Assembly (NCBI RefSeq): GCF_023091745.1
Contig: NC_068935.1
Span: forward strand, 64,752,724-64,816,723
DNA from: Budorcas taxicolor
Taxonomy: Eukaryota; Chordata; Mammalia; Artiodactyla; Bovidae
Direction: 5' to 3'
Length of the DNA stretch: 64,000 nucleotides
Part shown: piece by piece, positions 43,723 to 55,500 of the stretch
How positions within the stretch are numbered: position 1 is the first letter of the stretch
How the letters are laid out: each line of letters begins with the position of its first letter
The notes under the pieces: generated by a model
What the model saw: only the letters and a program-made list of their open reading frames with translations
The model's database searches: none
Told to the model about the DNA's origin: nothing
Translations under genes and position numbers: made by a program

Positions 43723-45632
43723 GTGGAAGTGAGAAATAGATTTAAGGGCCTAGATCTGATAGATAGAGTGCCTGATGAACTAAGGAATGAGGTTCGTGAC
43801 ATTGTCCAGGAGACAGGGATCAAGACCATCCCCATGAAAAAGAAATGCAAAAAAGCAAAATGGCTGTCTGGGGAGGCCTTACAAATAGCTGTGAAAAGAA
43901 GAGAGGTGAAAAGCAAAGGAGAAAAGGAAATATATAAGCATCTGAATGCAGAGTTCCAAAGAATAGCAAGAAGAGAAAAGAAAGCCTTCTTCAGTGATCA
44001 ATGCAAAGAAATAGAGGAAAAGAACAGAATGGGAAAGACTAGAGATCTCTTCAAGAAAATTAGAGATACCAAGGGAACATTTCATGCAAAGATGGGCTTG
44101 ATAAAGGACAGAAATGGTATGGACCTAACAGAAGCAGAAGATATTAAGAAGAGGTGGCAAGAATACACAGAAGAAATGTATAAAAAAGATCTTCACGACC
44201 CAGATAATCATGATGATGTGATCACTAATCTAGAGCCAGATATCTTGGAATGTGAAGTCAAGTGGGCCTTAGAAAGCGTCACTATGAACAAAGCTAGTGG
44301 AGGTGATGGAATTCCAGTTGAGCTGTTTCAAATCCTGAAAGATGATGCTGTGAAAGTGTTGCACTCAATATGCCAGCACATTTGGAAAACTCAGCAGTGG
44401 CCACAGGACTGGAAAAGGTCCGTTTTCATTCCAATTCCAAAGAAAGGCAATGCCAAAGAATGCTCAAACTACTGCACATTGCACTCATCTCACACGCAAG
44501 TAATTCTCAAATTTCTCCAAGCCAGGCTTCAGCAATGCGTGAACCGGGAACTCCCTGATGTTCAAGCTGGTTTTAGAAAAGGCAGAGGAACCAGAGATCA
44601 ATTGCCAACATCTGTTGGATCATGGAAAAAGCAAGAGAGTTCCAGAAAAACATCTATTTCTGCTTTCTTGATTATGCCAAAGCCTTAGACTGTGTGGATC
44701 ACAGTCAACTGTGGAAAATTGTGCAAGTGATGGGAATACCAGACCACCTGACCTGCCTCTTGAGAAATCTGTATGCAGGTCAGGAAGCAACAGTTGGAAC
44801 TGGACATGGAAAAACAGACTGTTTCCAAATAGGAAAAGGAGTGTGTCAAGGCTGTATATTGCCACCCTGCTTATTTAACTTATATGCAGAGTACATCATG
44901 AGAAATATTGGACGGGAAGAAACACAAGGTGGAATCAAGATTGCCAGGAGAAATATCAATAACCTCAGATATGCAGATGACACCACCCTTATGGCAGAAA
45001 GTAAAGAGGAGCTAAAGAGCCTCTTGATGAAAGTGAAAGAGGAGAGCGAAAAAGTTGGCTTAAAGCTCAACATTCAGAAAAAGAAGATCACGGCATCCGG
45101 TCCCATCACTTCCTGGGAAATAGATGGGGAAACAGTAGAAACAGTGTCAGACTTTATTTTTGGGGGCTCCAATATCACTGCAGATGGTGACTGCAGCCAT
45201 GAAATTAAAAGACACTTACTCCTTGGAAGAAAAGTTATGACCAACCTAGATAGCATATTCAAAAGCAGAGACATTACTTTGCGGACTAAGGTCCATCTAG
45301 TCAAGTTTATGGTTTTTCCTGTGGTCATGTATGGATGTGAAAATTGGACTGTGAAGAAGGCTGAGTCCCGCAGAATTGATGGTTTTGAAGTGTGGTGTTT
45401 GAGAAGACTCTTGAGAGTCTCTTGGACTACAAGGAGATCCAACCAGTCCATTCTGAAGGAGATCAGCCCTGGGATTTCTTTGGAAGGAATGATGCTAAAG
45501 CTGAAGCTCCAGTACTTTGGCCACCTCATGCGAAGAGTTGACTCACTGGAAAAGTCTCTGATGCTGGGAGGAATTGGGGGGCGGGAGAAGAAGAGGACGA
45601 CAGAGGATGAGATGGCTGGATGGCATCACTGA
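43723..45632 (+). pseudogene. Bov-B linker and RT, nearly open
   Basis: Two overlapping frames cover almost the whole RT. 43723-44688 (321 codons) holds the basic linker, KRRWQEYTEEMYKKDLHD, NKASGGDGIPVELF, PKKGNAKECS and QAGFRKGRGTRDQ. 44622-45632 (336 codons) holds FCFLDYAKALDCVDH, QGCILPPCLFNLYAEY, YADDTTLMAE (YADD at 44970-44981), FPVVMYGCENWTVKKAE and HLMRRVDSLEKS. A one-base loss near 44,600 separates them, as atcaattgcc here is atcaaattgcc in other copies. There is another small loss at 44,500. The C-terminal 40 residues are out of frame after 45,580. The family enzyme performs target-primed reverse transcription. Confidence 0.9.
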
Positions 45633-45752
45633 CTTGATGGATGTGAGTCTGAGTGAACTCCGGGAGGTGGCCTGGCGTGCTGCGATTCGTGGGGTCGGGA
45701 AGAGTCGGACACGACTCAGCGACTGAACTGAACTGAACTGAAACTTTACTTT

Positions 45753-45999
45753 TAGTCCATATATTATGCTGTTGTAATTTCACATCGAGTTTAGTTGTAA
45801 GAGAAATTAGTACTACTTCTGTCAACACTGAGGGAACTGACAAACTTATGCCCAATGGCTCATGCTAACAGGTCATGGAATTTTAATGATACTGATGAGT
45901 CTGAATTGACATTCTAGGTGTGTTGAAATGTTGGCTGCATTGTGACAGAACTTCAGATGTCATTCCATCAACATTTTCTTTTTCCACTAATGCATAGCA
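45753..45999. other. Unassigned DNA
   Basis: Nothing recognised. Confidence 0.45.
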
Positions 46000-46048
46000 G
46001 GGGTCACAAAGTCCGACACGACTGAGTGACTGAACTGAACTGAACTGA
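46000..46048 (+). mobile_element. Bov-B LINE terminal stub, 49 bp
   Basis: The text ggggtcacaaagtccgacac and the repeat-tail (ACTGA)n are the last 49 bases of Bov-B. An extreme 5' truncation. Confidence 0.8.
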
Positions 46049-47056
46049 TATAGAAATAAAAAAAGTAATGTTCCTTTATAAGCATGTTGGATAGTTAACA
46101 TTAAATGAAAAGGTAAAGACAACTTATCAAATGCCTATACAAATGTCTGCTATGGTAAAAGTCATTTAAGGTAAAACTGGTCTTCCTCATCATTGAGGAT
46201 AGAGGATAAAACACATATTTTTCTTCTCACAGTTGCAAATATCATAAGAAATAAGGAAGGGTGACTTAATCTGGGAAGATGTTTGAGCGTTGAAGAACGG
46301 GAAGCTTTCAGGGCCTTCAGAACCTTCCAAGCCCTATGGACTTTGGGGTGAGTACCTTGTATTTGGGGGTCATCGTTAATATTTGAGAAATAGTGTATCA
46401 CAGAGAAGAGAAAACCAAAAGAAAAATAGAGATGAGAATATTTTAGTCTTAATTTATCCTAGAATAGTAAGATACTGAAAAGGGAAGGATTTTAAGGAAC
46501 AGAAGTAGAGGTTTTTTTTTTTTTTCTGGAAATAAATTTTATCTTTGCTCTAACACCTAGCTAATGGTGCTCATCCTTCAGGTTGCAAATGAGATGTCAT
46601 TTTTTCCAGGAAGTTCTCCTTGAACTCCAGGTCTTAGAAGTGTTCCCCAAGAAACCTTTATTCCTCACCTTCAGATCACACAAACTGTGTAATAATGTGT
46701 AAAAGTATTGTGAGGTTCCTGAAGACAATGGCCATTGTTGTCTTATCCATTATAACATCGCAACATATACCAAAGAGCTCTATAAGTATTTGTTGTATGA
46801 AAGCATGAATATATGAATGGAAGAAATTAGTGAGTAAATGGTCTATTTTGGAGGAATCTGAGTCTTTGTGTAAATGGGCATATTGAACAGTTAGAGACCC
46901 ACAGCAGAAGATTCTGAATGGAACAGATTTCAACTATCAAAAAGTAGGTAGGTGAGAATGGACATTATTAAAAGCAGTCACAGAGACAGTAAAAATTATA
47001 GTTGTCTACTGGATATAGAAGGAAGAGTAAAGAAAACTGAAATGCGGATTTCCCAG
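46049..47056. other. Unassigned DNA
   Basis: About 1 kb without recognised element or convincing frame. A T-run lies at about 46,511-46,526. Confidence 0.45.
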
Positions 47057-47069
47057 CAAGTTAGCCCAT

Positions 47070-47265
47070 TAAAAAAAAAAAAAAAAGCCACTCGGTTGTG
47101 TCCGACTCTTTGTGATCCCATGGATGGTAGCCTGCCAGGCTGCTCTGTCCATGGAATTCTCCAGGCCAGAATACTGGACTGTATAGCCGTTCCCATCTCC
47201 AGGGGATTTTCCCAAACCAGGGGTCGAACCCAGGTCTCCCACACTGCAGATGGATTCTTAAAGCC
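47070..47265 (-). mobile_element. Bov-tA SINE with T-run end
   Basis: A 13-bp target-site duplication, caagttagcccat, is at 47057-47069 and 47266-47278. The minus strand has box B gggttcgacccctggtttgg and the body to gagtcggacacaaccgagtgg, then a run of T at its end (A-run on the plus strand). Confidence 0.93.
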
Positions 47266-47278
47266 CAAGTTAGCCCAT

Positions 47279-47439
47279 AAGAAAAAGTAATTATGATCCT
47301 GAATCATAAAAAAAGAAAATTAGGCCTTAGAAGATGTGGAAGTAAGACATGTATGGTTTGCATGTGACTGCTTTTTTACCTCAAATAGTCCTTCCCCCAA
47401 TATTTTAGTGTTTAAAATAATTTTAGTAATCAAAACAGT
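47279..47439. other. Unassigned DNA
   Basis: Nothing recognised before L1 text begins near 47,440. Confidence 0.4.
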
Positions 47440-47869
47440 ACTTTTTTGACCTAAAAAGAGACATGCATATCAATGGAATAGAATATAGAGCACAGGAATA
47501 AATATATGTATATAGGATCAATCAATTTATAACAAAAGAGATAAGAGTTTACAATAAGGAAAGGATAGGTTCTTCAATAAATAGTGTTGGGAAAACTGGA
47601 CAGCCAATATAAAGAATGAAACTCGACCACTGTCTTACACAATACAAGAAAGGCAAGCAAAAATGGATTAAAGATTTGACTGTAAGACTTTAAACCACAG
47701 AATTCCTAGAAGAAAACGTATAGTGTAAGCTCCTTGGCATTGGTCTTGCCAATGATTTTTTGGATTTTTCACCAACAGCAAAAATAAATGGGACTACATC
47801 AAGGTAAAAAGCTTCTGTATAGCAAAGAAAACCATCAAAAAGAAAATAAAAAGCAATCTGTGCAATAGG

Positions 47870-48085
47870 GCTTCCCTGGTGCCTCAGTGGTAAAGAATCT
47901 GCTTGCAGTGCAGGAGACTGCCTGCAATGCAGGAGTAGCGGGTTTGATCCCTGGGTTGGGAATGATCCTGGGGAAGAAAATGGCAAACACCTCCAGCATT
48001 CTCGCTTGGGAAATCCCATGGACAGAGGATCCTGGTGGGCTACAGTCCATGAGGTTGCAAGAGCTGCACAGGACCTAGTGATTAA
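47870..48085 (+). mobile_element. Bov-tA SINE in L1
   Basis: Head gggcttccctggtgcctcag and box B gggtttgatccctgggttgg; a short direct duplication (ctgcctgcaatgcaggag-like) in the head; body to tagtgattaaaccacc. The flanks carry only a degenerate duplication. Confidence 0.9.
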
Positions 48086-48344
48086 ACCACCACCAAAGCC
48101 TGTGGAATGGAAGAAAATATTTGCAAATCATGTCTGATAAGGGATTGATATCCAAAATAGATAAAGAAATCATGTAACTCAGCAAAAATATTTTTATTAA
48201 AAAATGGTCAGAGGAACTGAATAGACAGTTTTCTGAAGATATCCTAATGGCTAATAGGTACATAAAACTATGCTCAGCATCACTAAGCATCAGGGAAATG
48301 CAAATCAGAACCAAAATGAGATATCACCTCATACCTATTAGGAT

Positions 48345-48531
48345 CAGTTCAGTTCAGTCACTCAATCGTGTCTGACTCTTTATGACTCCATGAATTGCAG
48401 CACACCAGGCCTCCCTGTCTGTCACCATCTCCTGGAGTTCACCCAAACTCATGTTCATCAAGTTGGTGATGCCATCCAGCCATCTCATCCTCTGTCATCC
48501 CCTTCTCCTCCTGCCCCCAATCCCTCCCAGC
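48345..48531 (-). mobile_element. Bov-B LINE 3' stub, 187 bp
   Basis: A 12-bp target-site duplication, acctattaggat, is at 48333-48344 and 48532-48543. The content is the reversed Bov-B 3' end starting cagttcagttcagtcactc. Confidence 0.95.
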
Positions 48532-49225
48532 ACCTATTAGGATAGCTATGTCAATGAATGGCAAAACCAATACAGTATTGTAAAGTAAAATAAAGTAAAA
48601 ATAAAAATTAAAAAAAAGATAAGAAATGTATTGGAGAGGATGTGATTTACAAAAGGAATGCTTATCCATTGTTGGTGAGAATGTTTCCAGTCATTATGGA
48701 AACCAGTATGGAGTGTCCTCAAAAAATAAAAATTAGAGCTACCATATGATTCAGCAATTCCACTTTTGAGTAACTGAGGGAAACGAAAGCACTATCTTCA
48801 AAAGATACCTGCACCTCTATGTTCATTTCATTGTTATTTACAGTAGACAAGACATAGAAACAACTTAAGTCTTCATCAAAGAATGAATGGAAAAATAAAA
48901 CGTGATATAGTTCAGCCATATATAAAAAAAAGGAAACTCTGCCATTTGAGACAATTTGGATGGACCTTGATGGCAAGTGACCTTATGTTAAGTGATAAAG
49001 GTCAGACAGAGAAAGACAAATACTGTATTATCTCACTTATATGTGGAATCTAGATAACTTGAACTGATAGTTACAAAGAATATTATTAGCAGTTGCCATG
49101 ATGGAGGGTGGAAGATAGATGAAATATGGGTAGGTGGTGAAAATATAAAAACTTCCAGATATAAGATAAATAAGTTCTGGAGATGCAATGTACAGCATAG
49201 TGACTGAAAATAATAATTTTATTTG

Positions 49226-50275
49226 TTGGGAGAATTTATTTATGACTCCACCTTGTTGCCTGTCAAAGTGGTATTACTATTAGGCAACCCTTGATTTCCA
49301 CCTGGAATGTGTACAAAGTTTCATTGGTGAGTAGGTTTTTCCAAATGAAAAATGCATTTTCCCTATCAGTCTTGTCATTTATAATGTCTATCTTTTTAAA
49401 CCAACAAAAATAGAATTAAACCAATAGGATATCCGAACTGTAGGTAGAACCACACGTCCTTTAAAACTCCCAATTACAAACAATCTTGTCCATGGGGAAA
49501 AATCAGCTTCATTTTGAGTTCTATATTAGACCTAAAGGATATAGCCATCAGTGCATATTTAGTAGCAGGATATGGAAATTACTGATAGTTATGGAAGCAA
49601 GGGGTTTCATTGGACTGGGAATGTTGTAGAGGCCCTGACTTTAGGGTTACCCTGAACATAGAGGTACAGGTGGTGGGGGATGGACAAGACAGACAAAGTC
49701 AGAGCATATCTTCTCAGGTGGTAAAACAGCCTACATCTAAAAGTAGCAAAAACCATGAAACTTTGGATAGTAGGAAAGGAGATGACAGAAAGCTGGAGCC
49801 ATTTTCACACATTGTTATGCTATGTAGAATTAAAGAGTTACTAGTATTAGTAAAAGTGAAATAATTAGATTGAGTCTTCAGTTGAAATGTTTATTTCAAA
49901 TAAAACTCAGTTTATGGTTTATGATTTTATTGATTTTTGCAGAAGCTTAAATTCAAATATTAGATCTTGCCAAGAATATTTTCTTCACTTTGATTGACCC
50001 ACATACATACCTCACATTTTCACAGTTGACTAGAATTTTAAACACTGGTGAAAACTGACAGTAAGTGTGACATCCTTATTACCTTAATTACAATAAACAC
50101 TGTTTACAAATTAGAAATATGTAGAGGAAATATGAAAGTTATTTTAAGGCTTGTTACTCTCTCTTCCTGTATCATTTCCATTTAAATCATTCTACACTAC
50201 TTTCAGATTAATCTCTCAAAGGGTTCCTATGATATGCTTATTGCCTACCCATTCACTGTGGTCTGTGATTTATTC
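49226..50275. other. Unassigned DNA
   Basis: About 1 kb with no recognised element. The 84-codon frame at 49610-49864 has no motif I recognise. Confidence 0.45.
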
Positions 50276-50286
50276 CCATATTAACT

Positions 50287-50351
50287 GATGGAACCCAGGT
50301 CTCCTGCATTGCAAGTAGATTCTTTACAGTCTGAGCCACCAGGGAAGCCCT
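50287..50351 (-). mobile_element. SINE tRNA-head fragment, 65 bp
   Basis: The minus strand reads ggcttccctggtggctcag to gcaggagacctgggttcc, the tRNA-derived head alone. An 11-bp target-site duplication, ccatattaact, is at 50276-50286 and 50352-50362. Confidence 0.9.
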
Positions 50352-50424
50352 CCATATTAACTATCAAACCTTACCTCCCACGAATTCTGTGTTTCCTTTT
50401 AGTTGATTCCTCAGTGTTTCATGA

Positions 50425-50694
50425 CGGAGAAGGTAATGGCACCCTACTCCAGTACTCTTGCCTGGAAAATCCCATGGATGGAGGAGCCCGGTAAGCGGCA
50501 GTCCATGGGGTCGCTACGAGTCAGACACGACTGAGTGACTTCACTTTCACTTTTCACTTTCATGCATTGGAGAAGGCAATGGCACCCCACTCCAGTATTT
50601 TTGCCTGGAGAATCCCAGGGACGGGGGAGACTGGTGGGAGCCTCGCACAGAGTCGGACACGACTGAAGCGACCCAGCAGCAGCAGCAGCAGCAG
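50425..50694 (+). mobile_element. Bov-A2 dimeric SINE
   Basis: Two monomers, a cactttcatgcattggagaag linker region and a CAG-repeat tail at about 50,675-50,694. A 13-bp target-site duplication, cagtgtttcatga, is at 50412-50424 and 50695-50707. Confidence 0.95.
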
Positions 50695-50707
50695 CAGTGT
50701 TTCATGA

Positions 50708-51280
50708 ACAGTATCTACACTCCAATTTCTTACTCTTTGGTTCACCTGGTGCTAAACTCTTATCTTCAACCTCCCCCTTCAGTTTTACTTGTTCTTTAGT
50801 GCTCTATTCAAGTTTTATAAAGACTGTCCATTATTCTTGCATACATGTTCTTTCTCCTTTAGCCTTTGAAACGTGCATATTGATAATTAACTATAGCTTT
50901 TATAGTGATTTCTAATTATTTATAATGTAAACCCTGTTACTTCAACTCTATTGGAATTTTTTACATAAAAATTATTTTCAATGTCAGACATTGAATTATA
51001 CCTAAATACTTTTTAAATTTTCATTCTCCACCTTGACTAATTAAGATAGATATTTTCTTTGGCATGTTCATGTCGCTTTGGAATTTCAAAATCTTCACAG
51101 TCTGCTAATCTCAGATGGCATAGCAATCCAAGAGTCAAGCTCTAACATCTTTTAAAACATAAATTGTATCCAAAGTGATTTGAGTTTAACTTGTTTTATT
51201 AAAATAAAATGTCATCCAAAAGTGAAGAAATACCCTCCATCATCAAAATACAATGAATTATCATGGCACAGTCTGAAAAA
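50708..51280. other. Unassigned AT-rich DNA
   Basis: Nothing recognised. Confidence 0.45.
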
Positions 51281-51286
51281 TTCATT

Positions 51287-52500
51287 CAGTTCAGTTCAGT
51301 TGCTCAGTCGTGTCTGACTCTTTGCGACCCCATGAATCGCAGCACGCCAGGCCTCCCTGTCCATCACCAACTCCCGGAGTTCACTCAGACTCACGTCCAT
51401 CGAGTCCGTGATGCCATCCAGCCATCTCATTCTCTGTCGTCCCCTTCTCCTCCTGCCCCCAATCCCTCCCAGTGTCAGAGTCTTTTCCAATGAGTCAACT
51501 CTTCGCATGAGGTGGCCAAAGTACTGGAGTTTCAGCTTAACATCATTCCTTCCAAAGAAATCCCAGGGCTGATCTCCTTCAGAATGGACTGGTTGGATCG
51601 CCTTGAAGTCCAAGGGGCTCTCAAGAGTCTTCTCCAACACCACACTTCAAAAGCATCAATTCTTTGGTGCTCAGCTTTCTTCACAGTCCAACTCTCACAT
51701 CCATACATGACTACTGGAGAAACCATAACCTTGACTAGACGGACCTTTGTTGGCAAAGTAATGTCTCTGCTTACTAGTAGTAAGCAACTTAGGTAGTAAT
51801 GCTCTCTAGGTTGGTCATAACTTTTCTTCCAAGGAGTAAGCGTCTTTTAATTTCATGGCTGCAGTCACCATCTGCAGTGATTTTCGAGCCCAGAAAAATA
51901 AAGTCTGACACTGTTTCCCCATCTATTTCCCATGAAATGATGGGACCAGATGCCATGATCTTCGTTTTCTGAATGTTGAGCTTTAAGCCAACTTTTTCAG
52001 TCTCCTCTTTCACTTTCATCAAGAGGCTTTTTAGTTCCTCTTCACTTTCTGCCATAAGGGTGGTGTCATCTGCATATCTGAGGTTATTGATATTTCTCCT
52101 GGCAATCTTGATTCCAGCACGTGTTTCTTCCAGCCCAGCGTTTCTCATGATGTACTCTGCATATAATTTAAATAAGCAGGGTGACAATATACAGTCTTGA
52201 CGTACTTCTTTTCCTACTTGGGACCAGTCTGTTGGTCCATGTCCAGTTCTAACTGTTGCTTCCTGACTTGAATATAGATTTCTCAAGAGGCAGGTCAGGT
52301 GGTCTGGCATTCCCATCTCTTTCAGAATTTTCCACAGTTTATTGTGACCCACACAGTCAAAGGCTTTGGCATAGTCAATAAAGCAGAAATAGATGTTTTT
52401 CTGGAACTCTCTTGCTTTTTCCATGATCCAGCAGATGTTGGCAATTTGATCTCTGGTTCCTCTGCCTTTTCTAAAACCAGCTTGAACATCTGGAAGTTCA
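51287..52500 (-). mobile_element. Bov-B LINE, 5'-truncated
   Basis: Tail tcagttcagttgctcagtcg at the left; the body ends at 52,500 within the LPDVQAGF codons. Short ttcatt repeats at 51281-51286 and 52497-52502 may be the target site, but they overlap Bov-B text. About 20 bp of foreign text sits at 51,770-51,795. Confidence 0.92.
51296..52424 (-). pseudogene. Bov-B reverse transcriptase fragment
   Basis: 51789-52424 (211 codons) encodes FCFIDYAKAFDCVGH (Asp to Gly next to the active Asp box), RNLYSSQEATVRTGHG, QDCILSPCLFKLYAEY and YADDTTLMAESEEELKS. 51296-51643 and 51532-51756 encode the C-terminal part with FPVVMYGCESW-like text (SPVVMYGCESW) and REAWRAAIHGVAKSQTRLSN to the natural end. Frame breaks at 51,790 and near 51,600 separate these. 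It is inactive because 5' truncation removed the endonuclease. Confidence 0.88.
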
Positions 52501-52502
52501 TT

Positions 52503-55500
52503 AGTTCAAGTCAATTGGATTTGTGTTTATTGTAGTGCTTACTGGTCAGCAGAGCTATCTGATTAAAATAAGTGATGGAAGTTGTTGATAGGTCTATTCC
52601 AAAAATTTTAATAAATATGCCTTATATCCCAGGCAACCTTGCCATTGCTAAATCAGTACCTTTGCCTTCCTGGAATTTCTGCCTCCTGTACTTCTAACAT
52701 ATCAAGGTTTAAAAGAGGGTCCCAGGTCTGTTTTCTCAGTTCTGCTATCATTTCTTTTAAAACTATAAATGTTACAGAAGGATTGCAATACACCTAGACA
52801 ATGTACAAAAAGGGGAAATTTTATATGGCTAGTGTGGGGCTAAAAAAGGTGACTTTTAAAAAACTTTTAAAGGGCCAAGATTCAGAATTATCATCATGAT
52901 TTAGGCATTTTATATTTGAAATGACTACCACTATTCCCAGTGATATTCAGCTACCTTTATACATGACTTTGTTTTTATATTTCATAATTTAGTTGCTCAT
53001 AGACTTCAAGGGAGAGAAATTTTTTAAATTTCCAAAGTTGATTTTAATAATTCATTTATAAAAGAAGACATGCTTTGTGTGTATATACTGTGTGTGTGCA
53101 CACATGCATACAAATGAATGAAAAGAAGAATGAAACAATGTTGAATCATTTTCTATTACCTGTAACAACAGATGGATTGCTGTCATTTAAAATTAGAACC
53201 CACTAGCTATGTGTGTAATTGGGAGTGATTTTCCTTCACCAAATCCTAGTTCAAGTGGCAAAATTTTGGGTATCACCTTTGACCTTTCTAATATTGAGAG
53301 CTGTCTAATGAATAATAGTGCCATGACATTATAATTTTTCAAATAGTAATTGTGTGTTTATCTTTGAGAAGTCAGGCAGTTGATGACTTTCAAAGACACT
53401 CCCACTTATTCCCTAATCTAATATCCTAAGTTATTTTTGCAATGCTATACACACAGACACTTTTCCCTAAGTAAGAAGGCACAATGTTGGTATTGGTGGA
53501 GGGGACCTTCATGACCAGATCCCTTGGGGTTCATTTATATATGTATTATTTAGTTGGGCAGAATCAACAATTGGACCCCCTAAAAGGTTAGTTGCTTTGA
53601 AGGGTATGGTAAGACACTTATACTAAGACTGTAATTATACGTGAAGGTACTGTGAGTATGTGTGGAGGTGAGAGCAGTTGTATTCTCCAATCACTACTGC
53701 ACAAGCAGTGAACTTGAGGTTAGAGTCCCTTAAATTTGTATGACTGATCTAGTTCCTTTAGCCATAGTCTGATTATAATCTGTATGTTTTCCAAAGAGAG
53801 TGCAAGCAGAGTGATGTAACACTAATCCTCCCAACTCTATAAGAAGGTATATACCTAAGAAAAAATTGACATACAGTGAAACCACTGCCCTGCAATGAAG
53901 GAATTCCTATCCTATACCTGGCTTCTTTCCTTAAGATTCTTATGTTGTAGAGAAGAAAAGAAGTAGTGAAGAGGAGGCTGTGAAAGGGTAGTTAAGGGTT
54001 TGCCTTGCAATTGTAAGCAGTTTTATCCCAGGAAACGTGGTGGAGGGTGGGTTTCATTCTCTCCAGGTGGACCAATTAAGTGGGCTTCATATAACCTGGA
54101 GATTCCTATAGTTGCTCTGCTAGTAAGTCTGGTTATCTATGCAACCTTGAATCAAATCACTCCCATCAATGTTAAGCCAAGGTGGGTAACTTCTGAGTAA
54201 GCTAAACTATGGACAATATTGAGCACTTGGATCCCTGAAAGATGGGCAGCCAACGTCACAGATGTCCTCTGATGGTGACATTAAGCTTTAAATAATGTGA
54301 CCATGAATATCATATGATTAACTATTTGGTACCCTGCTTATTGTGCTATGGTGAAGACAGGACATACTACCAGAGCAAACCTGTTTAATTAACAAAAATC
54401 CTTAGGAATCTTTTTCCTCTAGAGCAGAGGAAAAGTTTTAACCTTTTTAGGACTCTTAAAAATTCTATCATTAAGGATGGTGATGTGATAGTGAGAGGAC
54501 ATATTTGTGGAAGAAAGCAATCTGGTTCACAAACAGAAGACCTACATACAGTCTTTGGCTGACAGGCTAGAAGCACTGTGAGATACAACACACCTTTTAT
54601 AAGAAAAGATGAGGAGTGGAAGTGGCACTGTACAGGAAAAAACTGAGGGTTCCTTGGTGAACCAGAATTTGGATGAGCTCCAGGATTTTAGTGGAAATGA
54701 GCTGAGGAGAAGGTAGAGACAGACTAGATAAACTGTAGGGCAGGGCTACGGTTTTAGCTTCTGATTAGGTTATTTTTTTAAAAATTTGCTTTGTTTTTTC
54801 ATTAGCCTACAATGCTTATTATTTGGAGGTAGAAGGATACTTGGATTTTCTTTGGGCCTGAGTAGATATGTGTCCTTCATATTTCTGTTCTTCACTGAAA
54901 GTGGGAGAAGTTCTTTTGAAATAATAGATACTCAGAAAATATTTTCCAGCTCAATTCACCACATATTTCCTGCTTCTTAGTACAACCCTTCCTCCTGGAA
55001 GCAGGTTTACTAAGCACACACAGCCAGGAAAAGGAAATCTGGTGTGATTCAATAAGAACAATTGGAGACAAGAATATTGGCCAGTTTAAATAAGTTAAAT
55101 GGAATAAGTGGATTTGTACTATGACTCTGTTTTAATAATTGCAGTTGGCAACTTGAAAATAAACACTCAGTTCAATTGACAAAGTCATAATGCTTTTATT
55201 TTACTGAAGTTTAGCAAGTACATTTTTAACAAAGATGCACTTTAACTTAATATATGGTAGAACAGAGAAACCATACATGTTTCTAGTCTCTAACACACTA
55301 CTGCATTTTTTTCCCTTAAAAGACAAGAAGCCAAGCTGAAGTAAGCATAGAAAAGCATAAAATATGGTCAAGTTACTTTAGACATTAATATTTAGCTCAT
55401 ATTCTTAAACTGGTAATCTAATGCAAAAACAAAGCTTCCATCATGGTTTTTAAAATGTACACACATTATTTTTTATAAAAAATGTAATATAGATTGAATA

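Larger units (their letters stand above)
42373..45740 (+). mobile_element. Long Bov-B LINE, 3,368 bp, with leader
   Basis: A 12-bp target-site duplication, aaactttacttt, at 42361-42372 and 45741-45752 sets the ends. A leader of about 290 bp (42,373-42,665) matches the one at 22,540-22,818. It begins inside a unit of the tandem 5' repeat. Endonuclease, linker, RT and the (ACTGA)n tail follow in order. Confidence 0.96.
47440..49225 (+). mobile_element. L1 LINE ORF2 end and 3' UTR, three inserts
   Basis: L1 text in plus orientation: gggaaaactggacagccaat, gcaaatcagaaccaaaatgag, gaatctagataacttgaact. Inserts are a Bov-tA (47,870-48,085), a Bov-B stub (48,345-48,531) and a short L1 3' end (about 48,553-48,620, starting near aatggcaaaaccaatacag). 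All frames are broken. Confidence 0.88.

Noticed and set aside
43723..45632. Overlapping 321- and 336-codon frames as two genes or a programmed frameshift
   Set aside because: The overlap arises from a one-base loss relative to other Bov-B copies in the same window (atcaattgcc versus atcaaattgcc).
50675..50694. CAG repeat as a disease-type coding expansion
   Set aside because: It is the normal CAG tail of a Bov-A2 SINE; the same occurs as CTG at 13,294, 33,821 and 59,406.
55158..55200. Proof of two converging genes from opposed AATAAA hexamers
   Set aside because: AATAAA is frequent in AT-rich DNA; without exons or transcript data it only merits a check.
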